Below are positions 1 through 9,053 of a stretch of 64,000 nt of DNA, one piece after another. Positions within the stretch are counted from its first letter, which is position 1, and every line of letters starts with the position of its first letter. The stretch is taken from positions 62,001-126,000 of the forward strand of contig CALPCJ010000008.1 of assembly GCA_943192975.1 (NCBI GenBank). Direction: 5' to 3'. The DNA comes from Senimuribacter intestinalis. Its GTDB lineage: Bacteria > Bacillota > Clostridia > Peptostreptococcales > Anaerovoracaceae. Position numbers and translations under genes: made by a program. The notes under the pieces are model-generated. The model was not told the DNA's origin. It made no database searches and worked only from the letters and a program-made list of their open reading frames with translations.

Positions 1-628
1 CGCTTTCTATCAGATTCTCATTCAGCGCCCCGCAATTTACGCATACGAAAGGTTTGTCCGCACGACTACTGTATCTATGTATCATATTTGCCAGAATTTC
101 TTTTCCCGTGCCGGTCTCTCCGGTAATCAATACCGCAGAATCCGTTTTACCTACAATTTTAGCTTTCTCTCTGAGTGCTTCTGCTGCCGGGGATATACCG
201 ATAAATTCACTTCCCATCGAAAAGGAAGCTAACCGGTTTTTTAAGGTCTTATTCTCAGCCTTAATATTGGAAAGCTCTGCTGCCTTTTTTATATTGGAAA
301 TCAATTCCTCAATATCTGCCGGTTTTACCAGATAAGAAAAAGCTCCTTCCTTAACAGCCTCCACTGCTCCAGAAATTGATCCTTCAGCAGTAAGCATAAT
401 GACCTCTGTGTCCGGCGATTTTAGTTTTATTTGCTTCAAAAGCTCCATACCATTCATCTTCGGCATGATGATATCAGAAACCACCACAGCGATATCCTCT
501 TTACCGATAACCTCTAGCGCAGAATGCCCATTCTCACAAGGCATAACTTCAAATCCATTGAGTTCAAAGATTTTCTCATAAAGTTCCAACAATTTCCTGT
601 CATCATCAACCAGCATAACCCGTGCCAT
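1..628 (-). CDS. Sigma-54-dependent response regulator, NtrC family (partial, C-terminus outside window)
   Basis: About 209 codons are visible before the window edge. The N-terminal receiver domain (about residues 1-120) shows the acidic pair in LVDDD and the phosphoacceptor Asp in VVSDIIMPKMNG. After a linker, the AAA+ sigma-54 interaction domain begins, with Walker A GETGTGKE and then NCGALNEN. The GAFTGA loop and the DNA-binding domain lie beyond the edge. It starts 4 nt after the stop of the histidine kinase gene, and its GGAGG ribosome site lies inside the end of that gene, so the two form a two-component operon. Known role of the family: phosphorylated hexamers activate sigma-54 RNA polymerase. 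The sigma-54 promoter near 5.19 kb is the natural target, by inference. Confidence 0.93.
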   Translation of the reverse strand, partial: MARVMLVDDDRKLLELYEKIFELNGFEVMPCENGHSALEVIGKEDIAVVVSDIIMPKMNGMELLKQIKLKSPDTEVIMLTAEGSISGAVEAVKEGAFSYLVKPADIEELISNIKKAAELSNIKAENKTLKNRLASFSMGSEFIGISPAAEALREKAKIVGKTDSAVLITGETGTGKEILANMIHRYSSRADKPFVCVNCGALNENLIES

Positions 629-632
629 GATA

Positions 633-2903
633 TTACGCCTCCTTTCTTTCTACCGGAATTAATACAATAAACTCAGTGCCGCCGTCTTTAGGCTCACGCA
701 GTATAATCTCCCCTTCCAATGTATCGACAAGACGTTTGGTAATCCAAAGTCCGATGCCTGTTCCTTTTTCTTTCGTTGTCAAAAATGGTTCAAAAACCTT
801 TTCCTTTGGTATAACTTTAATACCATCTCCATTATCTTTAATTCTGATAAATGCGTTATCAGCCTTCCTACAGCACTCAATCACAATCTCGCCTTCACAG
901 TGTACCGCCTGAATCGCATTTATGATGATATTCTGTAGAATAACTTTTATTGCCTCCCTGCCATTTGAGTTTACATAAAACTCCTTATCAATTTCTTTTT
1001 TTATAACAATTCCTTTGCCGATAATCTCTTTTTTAGACAACAGCAAAATTTGATTTACCAGAGTTCCAAGATGTATCATCTCGCTGCCGTCTTTGTCCCT
1101 CTTTGAAAAATCCAGCAGAGTTGAGATTACATCTTCCGCCTCGTCGACCCCTTTTTGAATTGCAAATATTTCCTCCGATTCCTTCGCCTCAGTCAGTTTT
1201 AAAATATACGCAGCGCCTTTGATCCTCGCAAGAATATTCTTTAGTTCATGTACAATTGCAGCAGCCAACTGTCCTACTCCTGCCATTTTTTCAATCTGCT
1301 GAAGTTCCTTTTCCTGAAGAACTGTTTTCGTAACACACTCTCTGGACACTACGATTTTGATGACCTCTCTATCCTTTAAAATCGGATAATACTGATTCCT
1401 ATATGCTTCTCCGTCCACTACCTGCTGTTCAGAAAAAGGCTTTCCGGTCGCTACTACTTCTGCAATTCCATTTTTTAAATTATCCCGCGGTATCGTGACA
1501 AAATCCTTAGACTGCATGTTGACAGTTCCATCTATGTCTGCAATCATGAGCGTCTCTTCAATGGCGTCCAGAATTACTGTAATTTCACGGTTCTTGTCGA
1601 TGAGACTTTCTGTATAAGAGACAATATTCTCGTTCATCATCCGCAGCGCCTCATTGAGTTTGCAAATCTCATAATTACCGCAGGCCTCTTCTTTTTGAAA
1701 CTGAACAGTTGAATAATTTCCTTCGGAAATTTTTTGCGCCTGATTTACAAGTCTTTTCATAGGTCTTGAAAAACTAAAATATAAAATCAACGCAAAAATT
1801 ACTGCAAGAATCAGATTGATCAGCACTACAACCATAATGCCTTTCAGATTCACAGTATAAAATGAACTAAAATCATCTATGCCGATTTCTGTAAAAATAA
1901 CGCTGTCTGCACCTTCCACCTGCGAATAGATGAACATGCGCTGCTCGCCGTTTTCCTCAAAGTATTTAATTCCCGAACCACCGCCGAGAACGCCTTCTTT
2001 CAGCGCCGCTCGCCGTTCTTCTGACAATACATCTTCAAAAATGTTTTTCTCCAGCGTTTCACCCTGCTCTGCAGTCAAACTGTCATAATCAGTATGGTAA
2101 TACACCTCTCCGTTATTTGACATCCAGCACAATTTTCCGCTCTGTCCTAAAGAAAACTCTGTAAAATACTTCTCTTTCATTTTTTCAATGGAAAGATCCA
2201 GACAAATCACGCCAAACAGTTCGCCATTTCGATCATATACCGGCTGGGAACAGGTTATCGTCCATCCTGTTCCCAGATAATCATAATAAGGTCCTGCCCA
2301 GATTGCCTGATGATCTGGATTATACTGATTTGTCGCCTGTGTATAAAAGATATCGCTGACCTGACTGTGGTCACTGGTAAAAAAAGCGTTGAGGTCACCA
2401 TACGGACTACACCGCAAAAGATTCCCCTTTGTTACAATATAGCACCACGAAACCTCTTCATTTTCTATAATCTGCGCAAAATAACGGTCCAACCTTTCCG
2501 TCACGTTGATTTCATAAATCAGTTCATCTGACAAGGGCGCAATGTTAGGCACAATAATATTGCTCTGCTGACTGCTGCTCTTTGTGCTGTCCTTTTTTCT
2601 AGTCATCGTGCCGGTTTCTGTCATCACATACTGGCTGCTCAGCGCTGCCGAAGTATCCTGCGAAAGCGCCTCCTCCATATATACGCCCATAACTTCTGCT
2701 CTATTTTGAATCCGATCGAAAGTAATGGCAAGAAGGTTCCCTTTCTCCTTTGTCATTTCCAGCAGGCTGCTCTGTGCGTATTTCATAGCGCCGTTCTGAC
2801 TGCTTTTCTGCATATATACAGTAAAAATCATAACAGAAAGGATATTAAAGATTAAAAAAATCAAGATGATGTTCACAGTAAGTGATCGCTTCCTCTTTCT
2901 CAT
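633..2903 (-). CDS. Cache-domain membrane sensor histidine kinase
   Basis: 756 aa. A TM segment at about 10-30 and another at about 352-378 bracket an extracellular double-Cache-like sensor region (about 31-350, with the typical WAGPYYDYLGTGWTIT and GVICLDLS stretches). HAMP follows at about 379-430, a PAS-like region at about 440-535, and HisKA with phosphoacceptor His552 in VHELKN. The ATPase domain has N-box NIIINAIQAV, G1 DNGDGIKV and G2 GTGIGLWITKRL. All kinase residues look intact. The start is supported by AAGGAG 8 nt upstream. It is cotranscribed with the NtrC-type regulator and lies downstream of a permease/hydrolase pair, so its ligand may be the permease substrate (an amino acid or related small molecule); that is inference. 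Confidence 0.95.
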   Translation of the reverse strand: MRKRKRSLTVNIILIFLIFNILSVMIFTVYMQKSSQNGAMKYAQSSLLEMTKEKGNLLAITFDRIQNRAEVMGVYMEEALSQDTSAALSSQYVMTETGTMTRKKDSTKSSSQQSNIIVPNIAPLSDELIYEINVTERLDRYFAQIIENEEVSWCYIVTKGNLLRCSPYGDLNAFFTSDHSQVSDIFYTQATNQYNPDHQAIWAGPYYDYLGTGWTITCSQPVYDRNGELFGVICLDLSIEKMKEKYFTEFSLGQSGKLCWMSNNGEVYYHTDYDSLTAEQGETLEKNIFEDVLSEERRAALKEGVLGGGSGIKYFEENGEQRMFIYSQVEGADSVIFTEIGIDDFSSFYTVNLKGIMVVVLINLILAVIFALILYFSFSRPMKRLVNQAQKISEGNYSTVQFQKEEACGNYEICKLNEALRMMNENIVSYTESLIDKNREITVILDAIEETLMIADIDGTVNMQSKDFVTIPRDNLKNGIAEVVATGKPFSEQQVVDGEAYRNQYYPILKDREVIKIVVSRECVTKTVLQEKELQQIEKMAGVGQLAAAIVHELKNILARIKGAAYILKLTEAKESEEIFAIQKGVDEAEDVISTLLDFSKRDKDGSEMIHLGTLVNQILLLSKKEIIGKGIVIKKEIDKEFYVNSNGREAIKVILQNIIINAIQAVHCEGEIVIECCRKADNAFIRIKDNGDGIKVIPKEKVFEPFLTTKEKGTGIGLWITKRLVDTLEGEIILREPKDGGTEFIVLIPVERKEA

Positions 2904-2949
2904 GGGGTTCTCCTTACCTCAAGCTGGCAGCAATTTGATGATTTGATTT

Positions 2950-2958
2950 ATTATAACA
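2950..2958 (-). promoter_or_regulatory. Extended -10 promoter candidate for the kinase/regulator operon
   Basis: On the minus strand TGTTATAAT (TGn plus a perfect TATAAT) lies about 50 nt before the kinase start. No good -35 is seen. It overlaps the stem of the upstream hairpin, so ending of the permease transcript and starting of the kinase transcript use the same DNA. Confidence 0.45.
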
Positions 2959-2989
2959 TAAGCCCGAGATATTCCCCGGGCTATGTTAT
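2953..2989 (-). terminator. Hairpin after the APC permease gene
   Basis: Inverted repeat with arms ATAACATA-GCCCGGG and CTCGGGC-TTATGTTAT around a 6-nt loop, 60-100 nt beyond the permease stop. The minus-strand tail (AATAAAT) is only moderately U-rich; the plus-strand tail (ATCATTTTGCTTTT) is better. Likely a terminator separating the permease and kinase operons. Confidence 0.6.
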
Positions 2990-3049
2990 CATTTTGCTTT
3001 TCCTATTTTTGGAATATCAACGGTTCAGTCTTAGCCTCCATGCCGCAGC

Positions 3050-4423
3050 TCAGCGCGTGATTTCATTTGCTTCTTCTTTGGTGACTGTATCTGGACTCAA
3101 TACAACCGGCGCCCAATCCAGCGGATTTTTCTTTTGCATTGCCTTTGCATAACCCCAAAGCACAACACCGACCGCCGCATACACTGCCAGTACAATCCAC
3201 TCTGCCGCACCCATTGCAGTGCCATTAGTCCAAAGAATCCATATGCAAAATACGATTCCTATAACGCCAAGCAGCATGCCGGCAGGCGCTTTATATGGTC
3301 TTTCCCACTCAGGATGCGTTTTTCTGATTCTCATGAAGGAAAGCGTCACCATCAGATATACTGCACCTGCTGCAACGCCATAAATTACGTATATGTAATT
3401 TACCCATGCCTCCGGCGCAAAAATCGTAAAGTAGATGGACAAAATGCCTACAACTAGATTTGCAAACTGCGGCTGTCCATGCTTGTTTAACTTAGCAAAT
3501 CTTGCAGTAAACTGATGCTGCTTTGCTGCACCATAGAGGATTCTGGAAGCAGAGAGCCAGAAGGAGGATAGCGTAGTAATACAGGTCAAAACGCCCATAA
3601 CGACGAGAAGAATCCCCAGCCAGTGAAGTCCCAGATGATCTGCCACCATAGGGTCTACAATGCTTACTTCGCTAATCCAGTCAAGGGATACGATACCTCC
3701 GATTGCAACGACCGCCAGACCATAAACCAGCACTGTACAACCTAAAGATCCTACAAAAGCTTTCCAAATATCCTTTTTCGGAAAGTTTGCCTCCTCTGAA
3801 AGCTGCGGAATCAGGTCAAATCCTACAAACTTCATGATTAAAAGACCGATTCCTGCAGTATACCCAGCGGCTCCGTTTGGAAACCAGTCAAGATTTGCAA
3901 AGCTCCACTTTCCACTTGCAATAAAAATAACATCCGCAGCAACGGCAATTACCAGCGTACTCCAAAAGAACACATTCTGCAGTTTGGTAAGCAGCTTCAA
4001 TTCAAAGTTGGTTAAGAAATACCAGAGCACCAGCAGCACCGCTGCAATGATTTTTATTTGTGTGGTTGTAATTGGGAATAAGTATGCCAGCATAGAGGCA
4101 ATTCCCATCGACACCGTAGGCATTGCCATGATATAAAGAAGCATAATCATCCAGCAGGATGCAAAGCCGGTGTTAAATCCGAAAGCGTTTGTAATCCAGA
4201 TATTCTGTCCGCCTGCATAGGGCATCATAGAAGTCATTTCAGTATACATAAATGCCAGCGGTAAAATCAGGATTGCGCATGTCAGTAAAGAAAGCGCTGC
4301 TCCTGCACCACCGATTTCAAACCAGTACTTGATTTCAACCATCCACGCTGCAATCATGCCGCCGGCAGCCATAGCAATCATGCCGGACAGTCTTATTTCT
4401 TTTCTCAGTCCTTGTGTTTCCAT
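3050..4423 (-). CDS. APC superfamily amino acid permease
   Basis: 457 aa, about 12 hydrophobic segments. The N-terminal RLSGMIAMAAGGMIAAWMVE resembles the first unwound helix of amino acid-polyamine-organocation transporters, and the later segment MKFVGFDLIPQLSEEANFPKKDIWKAF carries the family's helix-6 FxGF/D...EExxNP/FPKK signature. It would import or exchange an amino acid or amine across the cytoplasmic membrane. It starts 23 nt after the isochorismatase-fold gene, so the two are one operon behind a sigma-54 promoter. The substrate cannot be read from sequence; the neighbouring hydrolase suggests a nitrogen compound cleaved inside the cell. Confidence 0.9.
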   Translation of the reverse strand: METQGLRKEIRLSGMIAMAAGGMIAAWMVEIKYWFEIGGAGAALSLLTCAILILPLAFMYTEMTSMMPYAGGQNIWITNAFGFNTGFASCWMIMLLYIMAMPTVSMGIASMLAYLFPITTTQIKIIAAVLLVLWYFLTNFELKLLTKLQNVFFWSTLVIAVAADVIFIASGKWSFANLDWFPNGAAGYTAGIGLLIMKFVGFDLIPQLSEEANFPKKDIWKAFVGSLGCTVLVYGLAVVAIGGIVSLDWISEVSIVDPMVADHLGLHWLGILLVVMGVLTCITTLSSFWLSASRILYGAAKQHQFTARFAKLNKHGQPQFANLVVGILSIYFTIFAPEAWVNYIYVIYGVAAGAVYLMVTLSFMRIRKTHPEWERPYKAPAGMLLGVIGIVFCIWILWTNGTAMGAAEWIVLAVYAAVGVVLWGYAKAMQKKNPLDWAPVVLSPDTVTKEEANEITR

Positions 4424-4446
4424 TTTTCTCTCCTGTTACCTATGAG

Positions 4447-5145
4447 CTATAAGTTCTTCTCAATGAGTGCAATTGTTTCGTCCGTGGAAAGTACATCGCA
4501 GTAAATAACGCTCATAATTTTCAGTTCTGCATCATGCAGCTCCATGCTGCCTGCTGCACATGCATCTTCTACACAGATTACTTTGTAACCAGCATCTGCA
4601 AGTCCTCTTACTGTAGACGCAACACACTGATCCGTTACAATTCCGGTTACAATCACGGTTTCCACGCCCATAAACTGCAGCAGCTGCAGATAGTTGGTCC
4701 CCGTAGTCACGCTGTCTGTCGTCTTATTTACGACAATTTCGTTCTCAAGCGGCGCCAGCTCATCAATCATCTGCGCTTCATAGCTATTCACAGGAAGCAG
4801 CATACCATTCCAGCCTTCAGACTTCTGTACCGGTGATCTGTCTTCGCCGTCTTCCCGCAGGCAGGCGATTCTTCCATAGGTCACCGTCAAGTTATTCTTT
4901 CTGAAAAATTCCAGCAGCTTTTGGTTGTTAGGAATTACAATTTCATCCAGTCTGTCATGGAAAGGAATCCATCGTTCCCATTCCCCTGCCGCCTGAAACT
5001 GCAGCGCTTCGCCGCAATCCCGCCGAACAAATTCGTTTTGCAGGTCCACCAGAAGCAGCGCCGTTTTCTTTGGATTGATTTCAGGTTCACATACTTCCCC
5101 AATTGTTTCGTAGTAGAAGTTTAGATATTTTTCTTTGACTTTCAT
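4447..5145 (-). CDS. Isochorismatase-family cysteine hydrolase
   Basis: 232 aa, typical family length. The catalytic triad is visible: Asp34 in LLLVDLQNEF, Lys141 in EIVVNKTTDS and Cys174 in GIVTDQCVASTVRGL, the last with the characteristic preceding non-proline cis-peptide region. The family includes nicotinamidase, N-carbamoylsarcosine amidase, biuret and ureidoacrylate amidohydrolases; the sequence alone does not choose between them. The start is supported by AAGGAGG. It is first gene of the operon with the APC permease, suggesting uptake then hydrolysis of an amide or carbamoyl compound (inference). The gene lies about 30 nt downstream of a sigma-54 type promoter. Confidence 0.92.
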   Translation of the reverse strand: MKVKEKYLNFYYETIGEVCEPEINPKKTALLLVDLQNEFVRRDCGEALQFQAAGEWERWIPFHDRLDEIVIPNNQKLLEFFRKNNLTVTYGRIACLREDGEDRSPVQKSEGWNGMLLPVNSYEAQMIDELAPLENEIVVNKTTDSVTTGTNYLQLLQFMGVETVIVTGIVTDQCVASTVRGLADAGYKVICVEDACAAGSMELHDAELKIMSVIYCDVLSTDETIALIEKNL

Positions 5146-5186
5146 TGACTATTCCTCCTTGTCAGAATCTTTTTTCACTTTATCAT

Positions 5187-5202
5187 TGCGATTTTCGTGC
5201 CA
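5187..5202 (-). promoter_or_regulatory. Sigma-54 (-24/-12) promoter of the hydrolase-permease operon
   Basis: The minus strand reads TGGCACG-N4-TCGCA, against the consensus TGGCAC-N5-TTGCW: one mismatch, with the -24 GG and -12 GC dinucleotides separated by exactly 10 nt as required. It ends about 40 nt before the ATG. Two perfect palindromes lie just upstream (CTCCTAGGAG at 5207-5216 and TTGAAATTTCAA at 5227-5238) and could be activator sites. The adjacent NtrC-type regulator supports the call. Confidence 0.72.
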
Positions 5203-5226
5203 ATGACTCCTAGGAGAAAAATATTA

Positions 5227-5238
5227 TTGAAATTTCAA
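5227..5238. promoter_or_regulatory. Palindrome TTGAAATTTCAA, candidate activator site
   Basis: Perfect 12-bp dyad about 25 bp upstream of the -24 element, the only strong dyad there besides CTCCTAGGAG (5207-5216). Enhancer-binding proteins usually bind such dyads somewhat further upstream, so the role is uncertain. Confidence 0.3.
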
Positions 5239-5357
5239 CGTTATCTTCGCTTATTCCTCCTTTTTCCACTCTACTGTCCAAACCGACTTGTCACCTTAAC
5301 GTAAAAAACTCGCCTCAGGTTTTACCTTTTGGTAATCCAGTTCCGGCGAAATTCACG

Positions 5358-5395
5358 CAAAAGAAAAAGCGCATATATACAACGTATATACACGC
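5358..5395 (-). terminator. Rho-independent terminator of the AAA-ATPase/nuclease gene
   Basis: On the minus strand GCGTGTATATAC and GTATATATGCGC pair across a 3-nt loop, followed by CTTTTTCTTTT. It begins about 16 nt after the stop codon. The rest of 5146-5410 holds only the sigma-54 promoter region; no gene is seen. Confidence 0.85.
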
Positions 5396-5410
5396 TCAGT
5401 AAACTTTTCT

Positions 5411-7099
5411 CTATTTCTCTGTTTTCACAATGCAGCCCTTCTTGTACAAAGCAATCCCATACTTCAATATAGGTCTATAGCCATCGGCAATCAGCGGTGC
5501 TGCATAGCCCTGCGTCTCTATCTGTGCAAGCGCTTCATCGCACTTTGTTTCCATCTCCGCAAAGGTCTTTGCAGCCTTCAATTCTATAATAATTGCTCTG
5601 CCCATAAACTTTTTTTCTTTAAGGATCAGGTCAGGTCTGCCATTTCCACTTTCCCGGTTGGATAGAATCGAATAGCGTCCGGTGTTCTTCAGAAGTCCGC
5701 TCAAAAATCCATGATAATAGCTCTCCGCATAGTCAAAGTAACTGATAGTGTCCATCAGCTGGCAAGAGATAAAGTCCGCAGCAGCCTCGCAGTCGCCATC
5801 TTCTAAGGCTTTAATCAGAGGGCTTCTGTCTATGCGCTCAATCTTTCGGTCGAACCACCCGACAATAGATTGCCTGTAGATAGATCGAATTTCCTTATTT
5901 GGAATGGTCATTTCCAAATAAATGGTTTCGCCTTCAATTCTCTGACTTTTCATCTTCAAATATCCTGTAAAGAACAGGAAGTTCCACAGATTGTCTCTGG
6001 AACTGTGAATATCTCCATAAGTGATTTCTTCATGAACTGGCTTTTCAATGGTTCCGCCGTCCATGAGAATTTCCAGTTCTTCTCGGGTAATATCGTCAGC
6101 GTCTTCAACCAGTTCTTTCACAATGCCATTGCCCGATGTGTTTGACCAGTACGGTCTTGTTGCGATTTGCGCACCCGCCTTTGCATTGCTGGCATAGCTG
6201 AGAATACTCCACGGATTATAGATTTCCGTATTTCCAAACAGATAGCCATCGTACCATGCTTTTGCTTCTTCAAACCTGTCTTCCAGATTATAATATGCCA
6301 GCATATTCTGCACTTCCGCACCGGTAAAGCCAAAACAGCTGCTGTATTTCGGACTGATAATGGAGTGAATTTCCAGATTATTAAGCCCCGTAAAGATACT
6401 TTCTTTACTGATTCTAAGGCAGCCGGTTACCACACCCAGTTTCAGATACGGATTGGTTTTCAGGGCTGACTCAAACAGCGAACGGATAAATCCAATCATC
6501 TCATCGTAGAAACCTTGAAAATATGCATTTTCTAACGGCACGTCATATTCATCAATGAGTATGACAGCTTCCCTGCCGTGATAGTGATACAGACACTCTG
6601 ACAAAAAACGCAGTGCGTCAATATATAGGGCAGGTTCCTTGCTTTCTCCAAGAATTGCCTGATATTTATCTCGTTGGGTGGTATCCATTGTCCCATCAAG
6701 GACATACCGGTGCCTCGAAAACTCCGCAACGATTTGCCGTTTCAGCATTGTATATGACAAATCATAATTATCCTGCTTCCCTGACTTGAGTGATAAAGTA
6801 ATCACCGGATACTGCCCCATGTGTGCAAGGTAGGTTTCTCCTGCTCCCATTATGGCAAGCCCTTCAAAGAGACCGCGATTATCTATCTTCTCACCTTCCG
6901 TCGTTCTCTCATCTTCAAAGAAACGGCGTACCATGGAAAGATTCAAAGTTTTTCCAAACCGGCGCGGTCTTGTAAGCAAGGTCACTTTGCTGCCATCCAA
7001 TAGTTCCTGTATCATCATTGTTTTATCCACAAAATACAGGTTCTCTTCTCTAATCTCTTTAAAATCCTCAAATCCAATAGGGATTCTCTTCTTATCCAT
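5411..7099 (-). CDS. AAA-ATPase-like / PD-(D/E)XK nuclease domain protein (DUF1703 type)
   Basis: 562 aa from the ATG at 7099, chosen because GGAGGAG lies 5 nt upstream; the longer frame has no ribosome site. The N-terminal AAA-ATPase-like domain begins with KRIPIGFEDFKEIREENLYF and carries a Walker A-like RPRRFGKTLNLS and Walker B AVILIDEYDVP. The C-terminal restriction-endonuclease-like domain shows GRPDLILK...AIIIELKAAK, the PD-(D/E)XK core. Such proteins are common, often multicopy accessory genes in gut anaerobes; their function is not established and roles in defence or mobile-element biology are only proposed. It is a single-gene unit with its own terminator. Confidence 0.88.
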   Translation of the reverse strand: MDKKRIPIGFEDFKEIREENLYFVDKTMMIQELLDGSKVTLLTRPRRFGKTLNLSMVRRFFEDERTTEGEKIDNRGLFEGLAIMGAGETYLAHMGQYPVITLSLKSGKQDNYDLSYTMLKRQIVAEFSRHRYVLDGTMDTTQRDKYQAILGESKEPALYIDALRFLSECLYHYHGREAVILIDEYDVPLENAYFQGFYDEMIGFIRSLFESALKTNPYLKLGVVTGCLRISKESIFTGLNNLEIHSIISPKYSSCFGFTGAEVQNMLAYYNLEDRFEEAKAWYDGYLFGNTEIYNPWSILSYASNAKAGAQIATRPYWSNTSGNGIVKELVEDADDITREELEILMDGGTIEKPVHEEITYGDIHSSRDNLWNFLFFTGYLKMKSQRIEGETIYLEMTIPNKEIRSIYRQSIVGWFDRKIERIDRSPLIKALEDGDCEAAADFISCQLMDTISYFDYAESYYHGFLSGLLKNTGRYSILSNRESGNGRPDLILKEKKFMGRAIIIELKAAKTFAEMETKCDEALAQIETQGYAAPLIADGYRPILKYGIALYKKGCIVKTEK

Positions 7100-7220
7100 T
7101 CGCCATCTCCTCCTCGTATCTATAGTATACGTGAAAAATTGTAAATTCACAAGCAGACAATAAAACAAATTCTTTTATCTGCCTTTCATCTGTTTCTACC
7201 ACCTTTTTTCGACACATTCC

Positions 7221-7249
7221 TTGCTATTTTGACCGTTTTATTGTATATT
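7221..7249 (+). promoter_or_regulatory. SigA-type promoter for the ArsR-type/potassium operon
   Basis: TTGCTA-17 nt-TATATT, 38 nt before the regulator ATG. An overlapping TTGACC hexamer at 7229-7234 could be used instead. Confidence 0.5.
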
Positions 7250-7286
7250 GGTATTTGACAATCTAAAACTTTGGAGGACATTCATT

Positions 7287-7607
7287 ATGAGAATTAGAAA
7301 AGAACAGGACTTTGACGAAAAAGACATCGAAATGATTGCAGACGTGTCCGATGCACTGGCACATCCCGTTCGCCTGCGTCTGTTCCGCTACATCATGCAG
7401 TGCAACAAAACCATGGAAAACGTATGCAACAAAGACCTTGTCGCAAATTTCGACTATGCACAAGCCACCATTTCTCAGCATATGAAGAAACTGGTACAAT
7501 CCGGTCTAATTGAAGTGAAAAAACAAGATAAATTCTCATATTATTACGCAAATCTGGGCATACTGATGCAATATATCAATGTGACGAAACGGTATTCTGT
7601 CATATAG
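7287..7607 (+). CDS. ArsR-family winged-helix regulator
   Basis: 106 aa from the ATG at 7287, which has TTGGAGGA 8 nt upstream. The fold is clear: DALAHPVRLRLFRYI opens the wHTH, FDYAQATISQHMKKLVQSGLIEVKKQDKFSYYYAN gives the recognition helix and wing. No CVC-type metal site is seen in the recognition-helix region; single cysteines occur in QCNKTMENVCNKD. It precedes the KtrB/KtrA genes by 79 nt on the same strand and may control them, though its ligand is unknown. The spacer holds a small hairpin (GGGGGG/CCCTCCC). Confidence 0.88.
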   Translation: MRIRKEQDFDEKDIEMIADVSDALAHPVRLRLFRYIMQCNKTMENVCNKDLVANFDYAQATISQHMKKLVQSGLIEVKKQDKFSYYYANLGILMQYINVTKRYSVI

Positions 7608-7686
7608 GGGGGTATTCCCTCCCGCCCAGTGCAGATATCCGCCTTACATCCATTGATGAAACATAAGGCAGGAGGATGATGCACCT

Positions 7687-9018
7687 ATGCGAAAACTTTC
7701 ATCTATACAGCTTTTGTCGGCAGGGTTTGCCGTGATTATTCTGACAGGTGCACTGGTTCTTTGTCTGCCGGTCTGCACAACTAGCGGTGAATCCACGCCC
7801 TTTATCGACTGCCTTTTTACTTCAGCCTCGGCGACCTGCGTCACCGGTCTTTCTCCGATGGACATTTATACTCATTGGAATTTTCTGGGTCAACTTATCA
7901 TTCTGCTTCTGATTCAGATTGGCGGTCTTGGATTTATGGGGCTCTCCATGGCGCTTCTTTATTTTTCAGGACATAAAATCAGCATTTTTCAGCGTACCAC
8001 ATTGATGGAGTCTATGGGCAGTCTAACCATCGGCACTGTTACCAAGGTGCTGCGCACGATGACACTGGGCACCCTCATCTTCGAAGGTGCCGGCGCCATT
8101 GCTCTGGCATTTCGTTTTATCCCGCTCTTTGGAGCTGCGCAAGGTCTGTGGTTCAGCATCTTCCACGCAGTCTCCGCGTTCTGCAACGCAGGCTTCGATT
8201 TAATGGGTATCTTTACCCCCGGTACATCTTTACAGCATTTTTCAAAAGACCCACTGGTGCTTCTAACCACTACTATACTGATCATCACAGGCGGCATCGG
8301 TTTTATCGTCTGGCGTGACTTCATCGACCATCGTTTCCGGTTCCGCACCTACACCCTGCACAGCAAAATTATGCTGACCTGTACCGCAGCTTTGGTTATA
8401 TCCGGCTGTCTTTTATTTTTGTTCTTAGAAAGCAATACCACACTGCGCTCCCTTTCCCTCGCAGAAAAATGGATGAACGCTCTATTTTTGTCGGTTACCC
8501 CGAGAACAGCAGGCTTTGCGATTTCTGACTACAGTGATTTTTCGCCGGCGGGCAGAGTCCTGACCATGTGTCTTATGGTTATCGGCGCCGGTCCTGGCTC
8601 CACTGGCGGCGGTATCAAAGTTACCACATTCACTGTTGTTCTGCTCTCTATCGTTTCCCAAATTTTTCGCAGCAGAGATCTATCTTTGTTCCAGAGGCGA
8701 CTGCCCGAAGAAGTGCAGCAGCGCGCCTTCTCCAGTATTTCATTTTACCTGATTGCAAGTATTTTCTGTACATTTCTGCTGCTTCTTGCGAATCCCCTTC
8801 TGGAATCTGAATACGTACTTTTTGAGGTACTATCTGCCCTTGGTACAGTAGGTCTTTCCATGGGAATTACGGCAGAACTGGGTGTATTTTCGAAGGCGAT
8901 ACTCATTGCGCTGATGTATCTTGGCAGGCTGGGGAGTATTGCTGTCATCATGGTAATCAGCAGTCATAGACCTGCCCACAGGCTGCGGTATCCTAAAGAG
9001 CCAATTCTCATCGGATAA
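7687..9018 (+). CDS. ktrB: Potassium uptake channel subunit, TrkH/KtrB family
   Basis: 443 aa, the usual KtrB size, with four M1-P-M2 repeats. The pore loops are recognisable: SASATCVTGLS, SAFCNAGFDL, TPRTAGFAISD and LGTVGLSMGIT, each with the conserved selectivity glycine. An internal GAGPGSTGGGIKVTT stretch matches the gating loop region of the third repeat. It forms the membrane pore for K+ (often Na+-coupled) uptake. AGGAGG lies upstream. The KtrA-type gating subunit follows by 35 nt. The family cannot be split from TrkH with certainty, but length favours KtrB. Confidence 0.93.
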   Translation: MRKLSSIQLLSAGFAVIILTGALVLCLPVCTTSGESTPFIDCLFTSASATCVTGLSPMDIYTHWNFLGQLIILLLIQIGGLGFMGLSMALLYFSGHKISIFQRTTLMESMGSLTIGTVTKVLRTMTLGTLIFEGAGAIALAFRFIPLFGAAQGLWFSIFHAVSAFCNAGFDLMGIFTPGTSLQHFSKDPLVLLTTTILIITGGIGFIVWRDFIDHRFRFRTYTLHSKIMLTCTAALVISGCLLFLFLESNTTLRSLSLAEKWMNALFLSVTPRTAGFAISDYSDFSPAGRVLTMCLMVIGAGPGSTGGGIKVTTFTVVLLSIVSQIFRSRDLSLFQRRLPEEVQQRAFSSISFYLIASIFCTFLLLLANPLLESEYVLFEVLSALGTVGLSMGITAELGVFSKAILIALMYLGRLGSIAVIMVISSHRPAHRLRYPKEPILIG

Positions 9019-9053
9019 GCGGTACAAAAAATTCAAACAAAAGGAGACAACTC

